From: JALORV01 sp035498175
GTDB taxonomy: Bacteria > Pseudomonadota > Gammaproteobacteria > Burkholderiales > Burkholderiaceae_F
Length of the DNA stretch: 64,000 bases
NCBI GenBank assembly: GCA_035498175.1
Contig: DATKAJ010000025.1
Coordinates: 1 to 64,000 of the forward strand
Direction of reading: 5' to 3'
Shown here in pieces: positions 8,255 to 18,712 of this stretch. Made by a program: the position numbers and the translations under genes. Position 1 is the first letter of the stretch, and every line of letters starts with the position of its first letter. A model generated the notes under the pieces. That model saw nothing but the letters and a program-made list of their open reading frames with translations, did not search any database and was not told where the DNA came from.

Positions 8255-9025
8255 GTGAGCTTCACCGTCATCATTCCGGCGCGGCTCGCATCGACCCGGC
8301 TGCCGCGCAAGCCGCTGGCCGACATCGGCGGCGCACCAATGGTCGTGCGCGTCGCGCAGAAGGCGAAGCTATCTAGTGCCAGGCGCATTGTTGTTGCGGC
8401 GGACAGCGACGAGATCGTCGTGGCCTGTCGCGAACACGGCGTTGAAGCCCTGCTGACTTCGATTGAGCACCCTACAGGCACCGATCGTCTTGCCGAGGCG
8501 GCGCATCTGCTTGCGCTTGGTCCGGACGAGATTGTGGTAAACGTGCAGGGAGATGAGCCGCTGATTCCTTCGCGTGTGATAGGTCAGGTCGCCGCATGCC
8601 TCACGGCGCACACAGACTGCGCGATCGCGACAGCGGCCTGCCCCCTGTTTCCCCAGGATGCACGCGAGTTCTTCGATCCGAACGTCGTGAAGGTGGTAGT
8701 GGATCGCAGAGGCCGCGCGCTCTATTTCTCGAGGGCGCCGATCCCCTGGTCGCGCGAAGAATTCGCGGTCAATCGCGATCGCCTTCCGACCGAGCTTCCA
8801 GCGCGGCGCCACATCGGGTTGTATGCCTATCGGACGCGGTTTTTGCACGAGTTCCCCCGTCTTGCAAGAGATCCTCTCGAAGAGCAAGAAAAGCTCGAGC
8901 AATTGCGGGCTATCGCACACGGCTTTCGCATCGCCGTCCAAGACTTGGGTAGTCCGTTACCGCCTGGAGTTGACACTGCCGCGGATCTGGAACTTGTGCG
9001 CGCGGTTTGGGCTTCGCAAGGCTAG
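8255..9025 (+). CDS. kdsB: 3-deoxy-manno-octulosonate cytidylyltransferase
   Basis: 256 residues from a GTG start. KdsB activates KDO with CTP for addition to lipid A. The nucleotidyltransferase opening IIPARLASTRLPRKPLADI, the NVQGDEPLI motif and the FSRAPIPW loop are all present. By eye its third codon positions are less GC-biased than in lpxK or adk on either side (for example 8361-8720), so its base composition stands out from its neighbours. It lies 27 bases after the Trm112-like gene and is probably the last gene of the exbB operon. Confidence 0.96.
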   Translation: MSFTVIIPARLASTRLPRKPLADIGGAPMVVRVAQKAKLSSARRIVVAADSDEIVVACREHGVEALLTSIEHPTGTDRLAEAAHLLALGPDEIVVNVQGDEPLIPSRVIGQVAACLTAHTDCAIATAACPLFPQDAREFFDPNVVKVVVDRRGRALYFSRAPIPWSREEFAVNRDRLPTELPARRHIGLYAYRTRFLHEFPRLARDPLEEQEKLEQLRAIAHGFRIAVQDLGSPLPPGVDTAADLELVRAVWASQG

Positions 9026-9269
9026 CCAAGACATAGGATCGGGGCTACGTTGGATCGCGCCTTTCGCGTGGTGCGCTTCGGGGCCACACGGGCCGCGCCG
9101 CTCGATCCGGGTAGAATTTCGCAGTTTCGGCGCCGGGCAGCGTTCCCGGCCGCGCGAATACGAAAGCATGCGCCGCAAGGCGGGCTGGCAGAACCAAGAG
9201 CAGGCCGCAGTTTTCCAGGGCCGCGACACAAAACGCTCGCCACCGAGACGAGCGGACAGAGGACGGGGG

Positions 9270-9926
9270 ATGCGACTCATACTGCTGGGACCGCCCGGAG
9301 CGGGCAAGGGCACGCAGGCAGCGTTCATCAAGGAGCGCTTCGGCATCCCGCAGATTTCCACCGGTGACATGCTGCGGGCCGCGGTCAAGGCGGGGACACC
9401 GCTCGGCATCTCGGCGAAGAAAGTGATGGACGCTGGCGGACTCGTCTCCGACGACATCATCATCGGCCTGGTCAAGGATCGCCTGCGCGAGCCCGACACC
9501 GTCAACGGCTACCTGTTCGACGGCTTTCCGCGGACGATTCCGCAGGCCGAGGCGATGAAACACGCCGGCGTTGCCATCGATTACGTCCTCGAGATCGACG
9601 TGCCCGACGCCGACATCATCGATCGCATGAGCGGGCGCCGCGTGCATGCCGCCAGCGGCCGCACCTATCACGTGCGCTTCAACCCGCCGCAGACCGAGGG
9701 GAGCGACGACGTCACGGGCGAGCCGCTGATCCAGCGCGATGACGACCGCGAGGAAACCGTGCGCAAGCGCCTCGAGGTCTATCACGCGCAGACGCGCGCT
9801 CTGGTCGACTATTACTCGCGCTGGGGGGCCTCGGGCGCGCGGGACGCGCCGAAGTATCGCCGCATCTCCGGCGTCGGCGCCGTGAATGAAATCCGCGACC
9901 GCGCATTCAACTCGCTCGCTTCCTAG
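9270..9926 (+). CDS. adk: Adenylate kinase
   Basis: 218 residues, the long form with a LID domain. It interconverts ATP + AMP and 2 ADP. The P-loop GPPGAGKGTQ lies at residues 7-16, the AMP-binding region contains STGDMLRAAV, DGFPRT follows, and the LID spans roughly residues 122-160 and lacks the four Cys that bind zinc in Gram-positive enzymes. The start is the ATG after AGAGGACGGGGG; the open frame upstream is not similar to the family. 244 bases separate it from kdsB, enough for its own promoter. Confidence 0.97.
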   Translation: MRLILLGPPGAGKGTQAAFIKERFGIPQISTGDMLRAAVKAGTPLGISAKKVMDAGGLVSDDIIIGLVKDRLREPDTVNGYLFDGFPRTIPQAEAMKHAGVAIDYVLEIDVPDADIIDRMSGRRVHAASGRTYHVRFNPPQTEGSDDVTGEPLIQRDDDREETVRKRLEVYHAQTRALVDYYSRWGASGARDAPKYRRISGVGAVNEIRDRAFNSLAS

Positions 9927-9976
9927 TTTTCGTCTTTCGGCACATTCGATTCGACAGTTTCGATAAGGAGAACGTC

Positions 9977-12409
<2,433 letters not shown>

Positions 12410-12419
12410 GGGCACGACG

Positions 12420-12920
12420 ATGTTCGACGAAGAAGACCGCGAAATCGGGTATGCGCTGTTCATCGCGATCGGCGTCGCGATCCTCGTGTCGATCTTCACG
12501 ATCGGCATCGCGGCAGGTTCGGCGATCGGGCGCATCGGGCAGAAACCGGCTGCGGCCGCAAGCGGCGCCCTGCCGATCGCCGCAGCGCCGGCTGCGGGCG
12601 CGGTGGCCGTCGTCGAGGCGGTGAGGATCTATTTCGAGCTCGGCAAGGCTGAGCTGCCCGCCGACGCTCAGAGCAGGCTCGACGCACTGTTCGTGACGGG
12701 TACGCACAAGCACGCCACCTGGGTCGTTTCCGGCTATCACGACGCCAGCGGCGATACCGCGGCCAACGCCGAACTCGCGAAGCAGCGCGCCTTCGCGGTG
12801 CGCGATCTTCTGGTCGCGCGTGGCGTCAGTCCGCAGTCGATCGAGTTGTCCAAGCCCATCGTCACGCTAGGCGGCACCGATCCGCGCGAGGCGCGTCGCG
12901 TCGAGGTCACGCTGCGCTAG
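12420..12920 (+). CDS. Membrane-anchored OmpA-like protein paired with HppA
   Basis: 166 residues. A short acidic N-terminus (MFDEEDRE) leads into one membrane helix (YALFIAIGVAILVSIFTIGI), an Ala/Pro linker, then an OmpA-like domain from about residue 62 with GYHDASGD and LAKQRAFAVRDLL. That domain resembles the tail of the preceding pyrophosphatase: the two end RRVDIILR and RRVEVTLR, and both contain VRD-L-VA-GV. The genes are ten bases apart, so they are surely co-transcribed. I infer a periplasmic peptidoglycan-binding partner; no function is established for it. Confidence 0.88.
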   Translation: MFDEEDREIGYALFIAIGVAILVSIFTIGIAAGSAIGRIGQKPAAAASGALPIAAAPAAGAVAVVEAVRIYFELGKAELPADAQSRLDALFVTGTHKHATWVVSGYHDASGDTAANAELAKQRAFAVRDLLVARGVSPQSIELSKPIVTLGGTDPREARRVEVTLR

Positions 12921-12939
12921 CAGCGCACCGACGGTCAGC

Positions 12940-12977
12940 GGGGCGGTCAGCGCGCGCTGCACCGCCCCTTTCTCTTT
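12940..12977 (+). terminator. Terminator of the hppA operon
   Basis: GGGGCGGT (12940-12947) pairs with ACCGCCCC (12961-12968); the sequence between is itself a GC-rich inverted repeat. TTTCTCTTT follows. Confidence 0.8.
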
Positions 12978-12988
12978 CGGGAGCCCCG

Positions 12989-13501
12989 ATGCCAATCCGC
13001 AGCGCGCACCCCGATGATGTCCCGGCGATTCAGGCGATCTACGCGCACCACGTGCTGCACGGACTCAGCTCCTTCGAGACTGAGCCGCCCGATGCCGCCG
13101 AGATGCGCCTCCGTTACAACTCGATCACCTCGGCCGGGTTTCCCTACCTCGTCCACACGGATGATGCCGGCGGCGTGCTGGGCTATGCCTACGCCAATCA
13201 TTTCCGCACGCGCGCGGCCTATCGCTACGCCGTCGAGGACTCGATCTACATCGATCCGGCAGCCCTGGGGCGCGGCCTCGGCAAGGCACTTCTGCTCGAA
13301 CTCATGGTTCGCTGCGCTGCGGCCGGTCTGCGCGAGATGCTCGCGGTGATCGGCGATTCGGACAATGCTGCATCGATCGGCGTGCACCGCGCCTGCGGCT
13401 TCGCCCATATCGGCACGATGAAAGGGATCGGCCGCAAGTTCGACCGCTGGGTCGACGTCGTGATCATGCAGCGCACACTCACCGCCAGCACGCCCCTGTA
13501 G
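12989..13501 (+). CDS. GNAT N-acetyltransferase, phosphinothricin/YncA-like
   Basis: 170 residues, one GNAT domain that uses acetyl-CoA. Motif A reads DSIYIDPAALGRGLGKALL, the acetyl-CoA pyrophosphate loop; the segment GLSSFETEPPD near the N-terminus and SIGVHRACGFAHIG near the end are typical of the Pat/Bar/MnaT group, which acetylates phosphinothricin, methionine derivatives or similar small amines. The true substrate is unknown. GGGAG precedes the ATG by five bases. It stands between the hppA terminator and the prkA promoter region. Confidence 0.9.
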   Translation: MPIRSAHPDDVPAIQAIYAHHVLHGLSSFETEPPDAAEMRLRYNSITSAGFPYLVHTDDAGGVLGYAYANHFRTRAAYRYAVEDSIYIDPAALGRGLGKALLLELMVRCAAAGLREMLAVIGDSDNAASIGVHRACGFAHIGTMKGIGRKFDRWVDVVIMQRTLTASTPL

Positions 13502-13541
13502 CAGCACGACCTCAACGCTGCTGATCCGCTGCGTTGACTTG

Positions 13542-13560
13542 CAGGGCACGCCCGTTGCTA
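13542..13560 (+). promoter_or_regulatory. Candidate sigma-54 promoter for prkA-yeaH-spoVR
   Basis: AGGGCACGCCCGTTGCTA contains the invariant GG (13545-13546) and GC (13557-13558) separated by exactly ten bases, with GGCACG and TTGCT matching the -24/-12 consensus. It lies about 175 bases upstream of prkA in the only gap before that operon. E. coli yeaGH is known to belong to the NtrC/sigma-54 regulon, which makes this position credible. Confidence 0.7.
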
Positions 13561-13734
13561 GTGCTCCGGCGAACAGAACCGTGTCAGTGCGTTTCCTACA
13601 AGTTCATGCCTTGACGCGGCTCAAAGGTCATATCCGCCCGCTTATCCGGACATCGCTGCGCGACACCCTTCCCTAATCTGCAGCGAGCGCTATCAGCAAG
13701 CACAGCGGCCGCGGGGGCCGCGCCGGAGGTTGCC

Positions 13735-15687
13735 ATGAACGCGCCCACCGAACTGTTCGCGGCCTATCGCGACGCATTCGTCCGAGCCCAGGAAGACGAG
13801 ATGGGCCTCGATGACTTCCTGCACTACTGCAAGAGCGACCGGATGGCCTACGCATCGGCGCACGAATGCGTGCTCGAGGCGATTGGCAAGCCCAGGCTCG
13901 TGAACACCGCCGACGATCCGCGGCTGTCGCGCATCTTCCAGAACCGCGTGCTGCAGAGCTGGGACGCATTCGCCGACTTCCATGGCATGGAAGAGACGGT
14001 GATGTCGCTGTACTCCTACTTCCTGCACGCCGCGCAGGGGCTCGAGGAACGCAAGCAGGTGCTGTATCTGCTTGGGCCTGTCGGCGGCGGCAAGAGCTCG
14101 CTCGCCGAGACGATCAAGTCGCTGTGCGAAAGATTTCCGATCTATACGTTGAAGGATTCGCAATCTGGCCGCGCATCGCCGATCCTCGAGTCGCCGCTGG
14201 GCCTGTTCAGCCGGGAGCGCTTCGGCGCACAGCTGGAGGACAAATACGGCATCCCGCGCCGCGCGCTGACCGGCATTGCGAGCCCGTGGGCGCTGAAGCG
14301 CCTGAAGGAATACAAGGGCGACCTGACGAAGTTCAGCGTCGTCCGCGTCATGCCGTCAGTGCTGAACCAGGTCGGCATCGTGAAGACCGAGCCCGGTGAC
14401 GAGAACACGCAGGACATCTCGACGCTGGTCGGCAAGGTCGACCTGCGCATGCTCGAGCGCTTCGCCCAGGACGACCCCGATGCCTACAGCTTCTCCGGCG
14501 CGCTCTGCCTCGGGTCGGCGCGCTGCGTCGAGTTCGTCGAAATGTTCAAGGCGCCCCTGAAGGTGCTGAACCCGATCCTGACCGCGACCCAGGAAGGCAA
14601 CTTCAAGGGCACCGAGGCGTTGCCGGCGATTCCGTTCGGCGGTTTCATCATGGCCCACTCGAACGAAGCCGAGTGGCTGAAATTCCGCAACAACAAGGAC
14701 AACGAGGCCTTCATCGACCGCGTCTACCTGATCAAGGTCCCGTACACGCTGCGCGTCGACGAGGAAGTGCGCATCTACGAAAAGATGCTGAAGGCCTCGA
14801 CACTGTCCGAGGCGCCGTGTGCGCCGCAGACGCTGTACACGCTCGCCGAATTCAGCGTGCTGTCCCGCCTCGGAGTGCCGGAGAATTCTTCCGTCTACTC
14901 CAAGATGCGCGCGTACAACGGCGAGAACCTGAAGGACGTCGACCCGCGCTCAAAGAGCGTCAAGGAATACCGCGACGACGCGGGTGGTCAGGAGGGCTTC
15001 ACCGGGCTGTCGACGCGCTGGGCGTTCAAGACGATATCGGCGGCGTTCAACCGAGACCCGTCCGAGATCGCGGCCGACCCGATCAACCTGCTCGTCGTGC
15101 TCGAGGACCGTCTCGCGAAGGACGACATCCCGGACGAGTACAAGCGGCGCCTGCGCGGCCACATCAAGGAGTGGATCGTCCCGCGGTTCGCCGAGTTCCT
15201 CGAGAAGGAACTGCAGATGTCCTACCTGGACGCGTACGGCGAGTACGGCCAGAACCTGTTCGACCGCTACGTCACCTACGCCGACAAGTGGCTGCTCGAC
15301 GAGGACTGGCGCGATCCGGACACCGGCATGCAGTACTCGCGCGACGCGCTGAATACCGAGCTCGAGAAGATCGAGAAGCCCGCGGGCATCTCGAATCCGA
15401 AGGACTTCCGCAACGAGGTGGTCAACTTCGTGCTGCGCGCACGCGCCCACTCGAAGAACCCGCACTGGACCAGCTACGAAAAGCTGCGCGTGGTCATCGA
15501 GAAGCGCATGTTCTCCAAGACCGAAGACATCCTGCCGGTCATCTCGTTCGAGGCGAAGGGTTCGCAGGAACTCGAGGAGCGCCACAAGAGCTTCATCAAC
15601 CGGATGACTACGCGCGGCTACACCGAAAAACAGGTGCGCCGCCTGGTCGACTGGTATATGCATTTCAAGAAGTCCACCCAGTCGTAG
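13735..15687 (+). CDS. prkA: PrkA family serine protein kinase (YeaG)
   Basis: 650 residues, normal for PrkA/YeaG. An N-terminal AAA-type ATPase carries the Walker A loop LLGPVGGGKSSLAE (around residue 116) and the later PIPFGGFIMAHSNEAEW; the C-terminal third is the PrkA kinase-like domain. The family is linked to stationary-phase, nitrogen-starvation and other stress responses. GGAGG lies five bases before the ATG. It heads the conserved three-gene set prkA-yeaH-spoVR, with a sigma-54-type site upstream. Kinase activity is family knowledge and not evident from the motifs alone. Confidence 0.96.
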   Translation: MNAPTELFAAYRDAFVRAQEDEMGLDDFLHYCKSDRMAYASAHECVLEAIGKPRLVNTADDPRLSRIFQNRVLQSWDAFADFHGMEETVMSLYSYFLHAAQGLEERKQVLYLLGPVGGGKSSLAETIKSLCERFPIYTLKDSQSGRASPILESPLGLFSRERFGAQLEDKYGIPRRALTGIASPWALKRLKEYKGDLTKFSVVRVMPSVLNQVGIVKTEPGDENTQDISTLVGKVDLRMLERFAQDDPDAYSFSGALCLGSARCVEFVEMFKAPLKVLNPILTATQEGNFKGTEALPAIPFGGFIMAHSNEAEWLKFRNNKDNEAFIDRVYLIKVPYTLRVDEEVRIYEKMLKASTLSEAPCAPQTLYTLAEFSVLSRLGVPENSSVYSKMRAYNGENLKDVDPRSKSVKEYRDDAGGQEGFTGLSTRWAFKTISAAFNRDPSEIAADPINLLVVLEDRLAKDDIPDEYKRRLRGHIKEWIVPRFAEFLEKELQMSYLDAYGEYGQNLFDRYVTYADKWLLDEDWRDPDTGMQYSRDALNTELEKIEKPAGISNPKDFRNEVVNFVLRARAHSKNPHWTSYEKLRVVIEKRMFSKTEDILPVISFEAKGSQELEERHKSFINRMTTRGYTEKQVRRLVDWYMHFKKSTQS

Positions 15688-15718
15688 GGGGTCACTCCAG
15701 CCGCTGGGCGGGGAAACG

Positions 15719-17008
15719 ATGAACGACCCCTCCGCTCCCACCCGCTTCATGCGCATCGTGGACCGGCGCGCCGATCCGCCGGGTCGCGGCGCGGTCAACC
15801 GCGAGCGCTTCATCCGCCGTTTCAAGGAGGAGATCAAGCGCGCCGTCGACGCTGAAGTGGGCAAGCGCGGCGTCGCCGACGTCGGCAAGGGCGGCAGGGT
15901 CTCGATCCCCGGTCGTGGCCTCACCGAGCCGCGCCTGCGCGACGACGAGCAGACTGGCAGCCGCGACTTCGTGCTGCCCGGAAACCGCGAATTCGTCCCA
16001 GGCGACGCGATTCCGCGACCGGGCGGCAGCGAAGACGGCCAGGGCGACCAGCCCGGCAGCGGCGAAAGCCGCGACGACTTCGCCTTCGTGCTGTCGCGCG
16101 ACGAGTTCCTGGCGCTTTTCTTCGACGACCTGGAACTGCCCAATCTCGAACGCACGCACTTCGGCGACGTCCCGCTGGAGCGACGCCGGCGCGCCGGATA
16201 CTCGCGCGATGGTGTGCCGAGCAACCTGTCCGCACAGGCCACAGTCCGGATGTCGATCGCGCGCCGCATCGCGCTGCGTGGCAGCCTGAGCGATGACGCC
16301 AGGTCGCTGATGGACGAGATGGACCGCGCCGACGAAGCGCGCCGGGTCGAGCTGTCGGACGAGGTCGCCCGCCTGCTGGCGAAGCGCGGGCGCCTCGCGT
16401 TCCTCGAGGACATCGACCTGCGCTACCGCGCGATGCATCCGGTGCCGGCACCTGCGACGCGCGCGGTCATGCTGTGCCTGATGGACGTGTCGGGATCGAT
16501 GGACGAGCGCAAAAAAGATCTCGCGAAGCGCTTCTTCGCGCTGCTCTACCTGTTCCTCGAGCGTAAGTACGGCGCGGTCGAGGTCGTCTTCATCCGTCAT
16601 ACCGAATCGGCGCAGGAAGTCGACGAGAACACCTTCTTCCACGACCCACAGTCCGGGGGCACACGCGTGATGCCGGCGCTCGAACTCGCGCGTCAGATCA
16701 TCGACGCGCGGTTCGCGGGCGCGGAATGGAACACCTACGTCGCGCAGGCCTCCGACGGCGACTGTGGCTCGGAGGACGCCGCGCTGTGCGCGAACTTCGT
16801 GCAGGCCGAGCTGCTGCCGCGCACCCGCTATTTCGCGTACGTGGACATCCCCTCGGACCACGGCGGCTGGTTCGCGCGCCCGTCCGATCTCTGGCAGTGC
16901 TACGAAGCGATCGCGGCGGAATCGTTCGCCAGGCGCCGGATCTGCCAGCGCAGCGACATCTGGCCCGTGTTCCGCGAGCTCTTCGCGCGCAAGGAGGTCC
17001 GTGCATGA
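15719..17008 (+). CDS. yeaH: YeaH/YhbH family protein (DUF444), VWA-like
   Basis: 429 residues. The opening IVDRRADPPGRGAVNRERFIRR and the Gly/Arg-rich patch (about residues 85-115) are typical of DUF444. The central LMDVSGSMDERKKDLAKRFF is a metal-ion-dependent adhesion (MIDAS) type DxSxS motif of a von Willebrand A fold, and GGTRVMPALELA follows. The start is 31 bases after prkA. The protein is thought to work with PrkA and SpoVR in one stress module; its molecular action is unknown. Confidence 0.95.
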   Translation: MNDPSAPTRFMRIVDRRADPPGRGAVNRERFIRRFKEEIKRAVDAEVGKRGVADVGKGGRVSIPGRGLTEPRLRDDEQTGSRDFVLPGNREFVPGDAIPRPGGSEDGQGDQPGSGESRDDFAFVLSRDEFLALFFDDLELPNLERTHFGDVPLERRRRAGYSRDGVPSNLSAQATVRMSIARRIALRGSLSDDARSLMDEMDRADEARRVELSDEVARLLAKRGRLAFLEDIDLRYRAMHPVPAPATRAVMLCLMDVSGSMDERKKDLAKRFFALLYLFLERKYGAVEVVFIRHTESAQEVDENTFFHDPQSGGTRVMPALELARQIIDARFAGAEWNTYVAQASDGDCGSEDAALCANFVQAELLPRTRYFAYVDIPSDHGGWFARPSDLWQCYEAIAAESFARRRICQRSDIWPVFRELFARKEVRA

Positions 17009-17078
17009 GTACCGCCGGCACATCCGGAGCGCGCTCGCGTCCAGATCATGGGGACCGCCTGCAGAGCGAGGCGCCCGC

Positions 17079-18689
17079 ATGAACCCGTGGGAACTCGCAC
17101 GTCTGGAGGTCACAACCGGCGCCGTACCGCCGCCTCGTACGCCGCCGCGGCCGAAGCTGCTGTCCAAGCCGAGCGTGCCGATGCCCGCCGCGGGGATCCA
17201 GCGTGCGGCCGCGCCCATCGCAACCGGCTCCGAGTGGACCGTACCGCTGCTCGAACGCTTCGACGCCGCCCTGCTCGCGCACGCGCGGCGACTGGGCCTC
17301 GAAACCTACCCGGTCCAATACGAGGTGATCACCGCCGCGCAGATGATCGACCTGTGCTCGACGGTCGGCATGCCGGTGCACTACCCGCACTGGAGCTTCG
17401 GCAAGCAGCTGCTGTCGCAGGAGCACGGCTACCGCAAGGGCATGTCCGGACTGGCCTATGAAATCGTCATCAACACCAGCCCGGCGCTGGTGTACCTGAT
17501 GGAGACCAACACGCTGCCGCTGCAGGTGCTCGTGATGGCGCACGCTGCTTACGGCCACAACGCGTTCTTCCGCAACAACTACCTGTTCCGCCAGTTCACC
17601 CAGGCCGACGGCATCCTCGATTACCTCGCATTCGCGCGCCACTTCATCGTCGAGTGCGAAGAGCGCCATGGCTGGCGCGAAGTGGAACGGCTGCTTGACT
17701 GCTGCCATGCGCTGGCGCCCTACGGCGTCGACCGCTACAAGAAGCCTGCGCGGCTTTCTGCGGCACGCGAGCGCGAGCGCCAGGCCGAGCGCATGCGCTT
17801 CGCGCAGCAGCACTTCAATCCCGACGTGGCCTACCTCTACGAAGGGGCTGACAAGGGCAGCGAGCCGTCACCGGAGACTTTCGAGCCGCAGGACAACCTG
17901 CTGTACTTCATCGAAAAGCACGCACCACGGTTGGCGCCGTGGCAACGCGAGTTGGTCCGCGTCGTGCGCAAGGTCGCACAGTACTTCCAGCCGCAGCGGC
18001 TGACCCGCGTCGCCAACGAGGGTGCAGCAACGTTCTGGCACTACACGTTGCTGCACGAACTCTACGACCACGGCCAGGTTGACGACGGCTTCATGCTGGA
18101 GTGGTTGTCGAATCACAGCGACGTCGTGACGCAGCCTGCCTTCGAATCGCCGGCCTTCCATGGCATCAACCCGTACGCGCTGGGCTTCGCCGTGTATCGC
18201 GACATCCGGCGCATCTGCGAGCGACCCACCGAGGAGGACCGCCACTGGTTCCCGCGGCTCGCGGGGTCCGACTGGCTCGAGGCAATCCACTTTGCGATGG
18301 CGAACTTCAAGGACGAAAGCCTGATCGAGCAATACCTGTCGCCGAAGGTCATCCGCGACCTGCGGCTGTTCGCGGTCGCCGACGACGAGGGCGACCGCAG
18401 CCGCTACGAGGTCCGGGCCATCCACAACGAACAGGGCTATGCCAACGTCCGCCAGGTGCTGGCTTCGCAATACCGGGCCGACGCGTACACCCCGCCGATC
18501 CAGGTCGTGCGCTTCAGCGCGGAGTCTGACCGGGCGCTGCTGCTGCAGCACCGGGTCGAACGCGGACGCCTGCTCGACGCCGCGTCGGCCGAGGAAATCC
18601 TGGGCTACGTCAAGGAACTCTGGCAGTTCGACGTCGTGCTCGAGGAAGTCGACGCCGAGGGCAACCGGCTGAAGATCCTGCGGACCTGA
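17079..18689 (+). CDS. spoVR: SpoVR family protein (YcgB)
   Basis: 536 residues from the ATG at 17079, which has GAGG eight bases upstream; the frame stays open much further 5' inside yeaH but that part is a shadow. Family landmarks are EVITAAQMIDLCSTVGMP, HWSFGKQLL, GLAYEIVINTSPALVYLME, AHAAYGHNAFFRNNYLF and the C-terminal region. The first 45 residues are a variable Pro-rich leader. Bacillus SpoVR acts in spore cortex formation, but in proteobacteria the gene travels with prkA and yeaH. It ends 23 bases before the convergent CoA-transferase gene. Confidence 0.95.
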   Translation: MNPWELARLEVTTGAVPPPRTPPRPKLLSKPSVPMPAAGIQRAAAPIATGSEWTVPLLERFDAALLAHARRLGLETYPVQYEVITAAQMIDLCSTVGMPVHYPHWSFGKQLLSQEHGYRKGMSGLAYEIVINTSPALVYLMETNTLPLQVLVMAHAAYGHNAFFRNNYLFRQFTQADGILDYLAFARHFIVECEERHGWREVERLLDCCHALAPYGVDRYKKPARLSAARERERQAERMRFAQQHFNPDVAYLYEGADKGSEPSPETFEPQDNLLYFIEKHAPRLAPWQRELVRVVRKVAQYFQPQRLTRVANEGAATFWHYTLLHELYDHGQVDDGFMLEWLSNHSDVVTQPAFESPAFHGINPYALGFAVYRDIRRICERPTEEDRHWFPRLAGSDWLEAIHFAMANFKDESLIEQYLSPKVIRDLRLFAVADDEGDRSRYEVRAIHNEQGYANVRQVLASQYRADAYTPPIQVVRFSAESDRALLLQHRVERGRLLDAASAEEILGYVKELWQFDVVLEEVDAEGNRLKILRT

Positions 18690-18712
18690 ATCCCGGGCTG
18701 CCGCACCCCGCC

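Noticed and set aside
17005..17082. A 25-codon frame starting MSTAGTSGARSR between yeaH and spoVR
   Set aside because: It starts at the yeaH stop by an ATGA overlap but is short and featureless; the spoVR start at 17079 has a better ribosome site.
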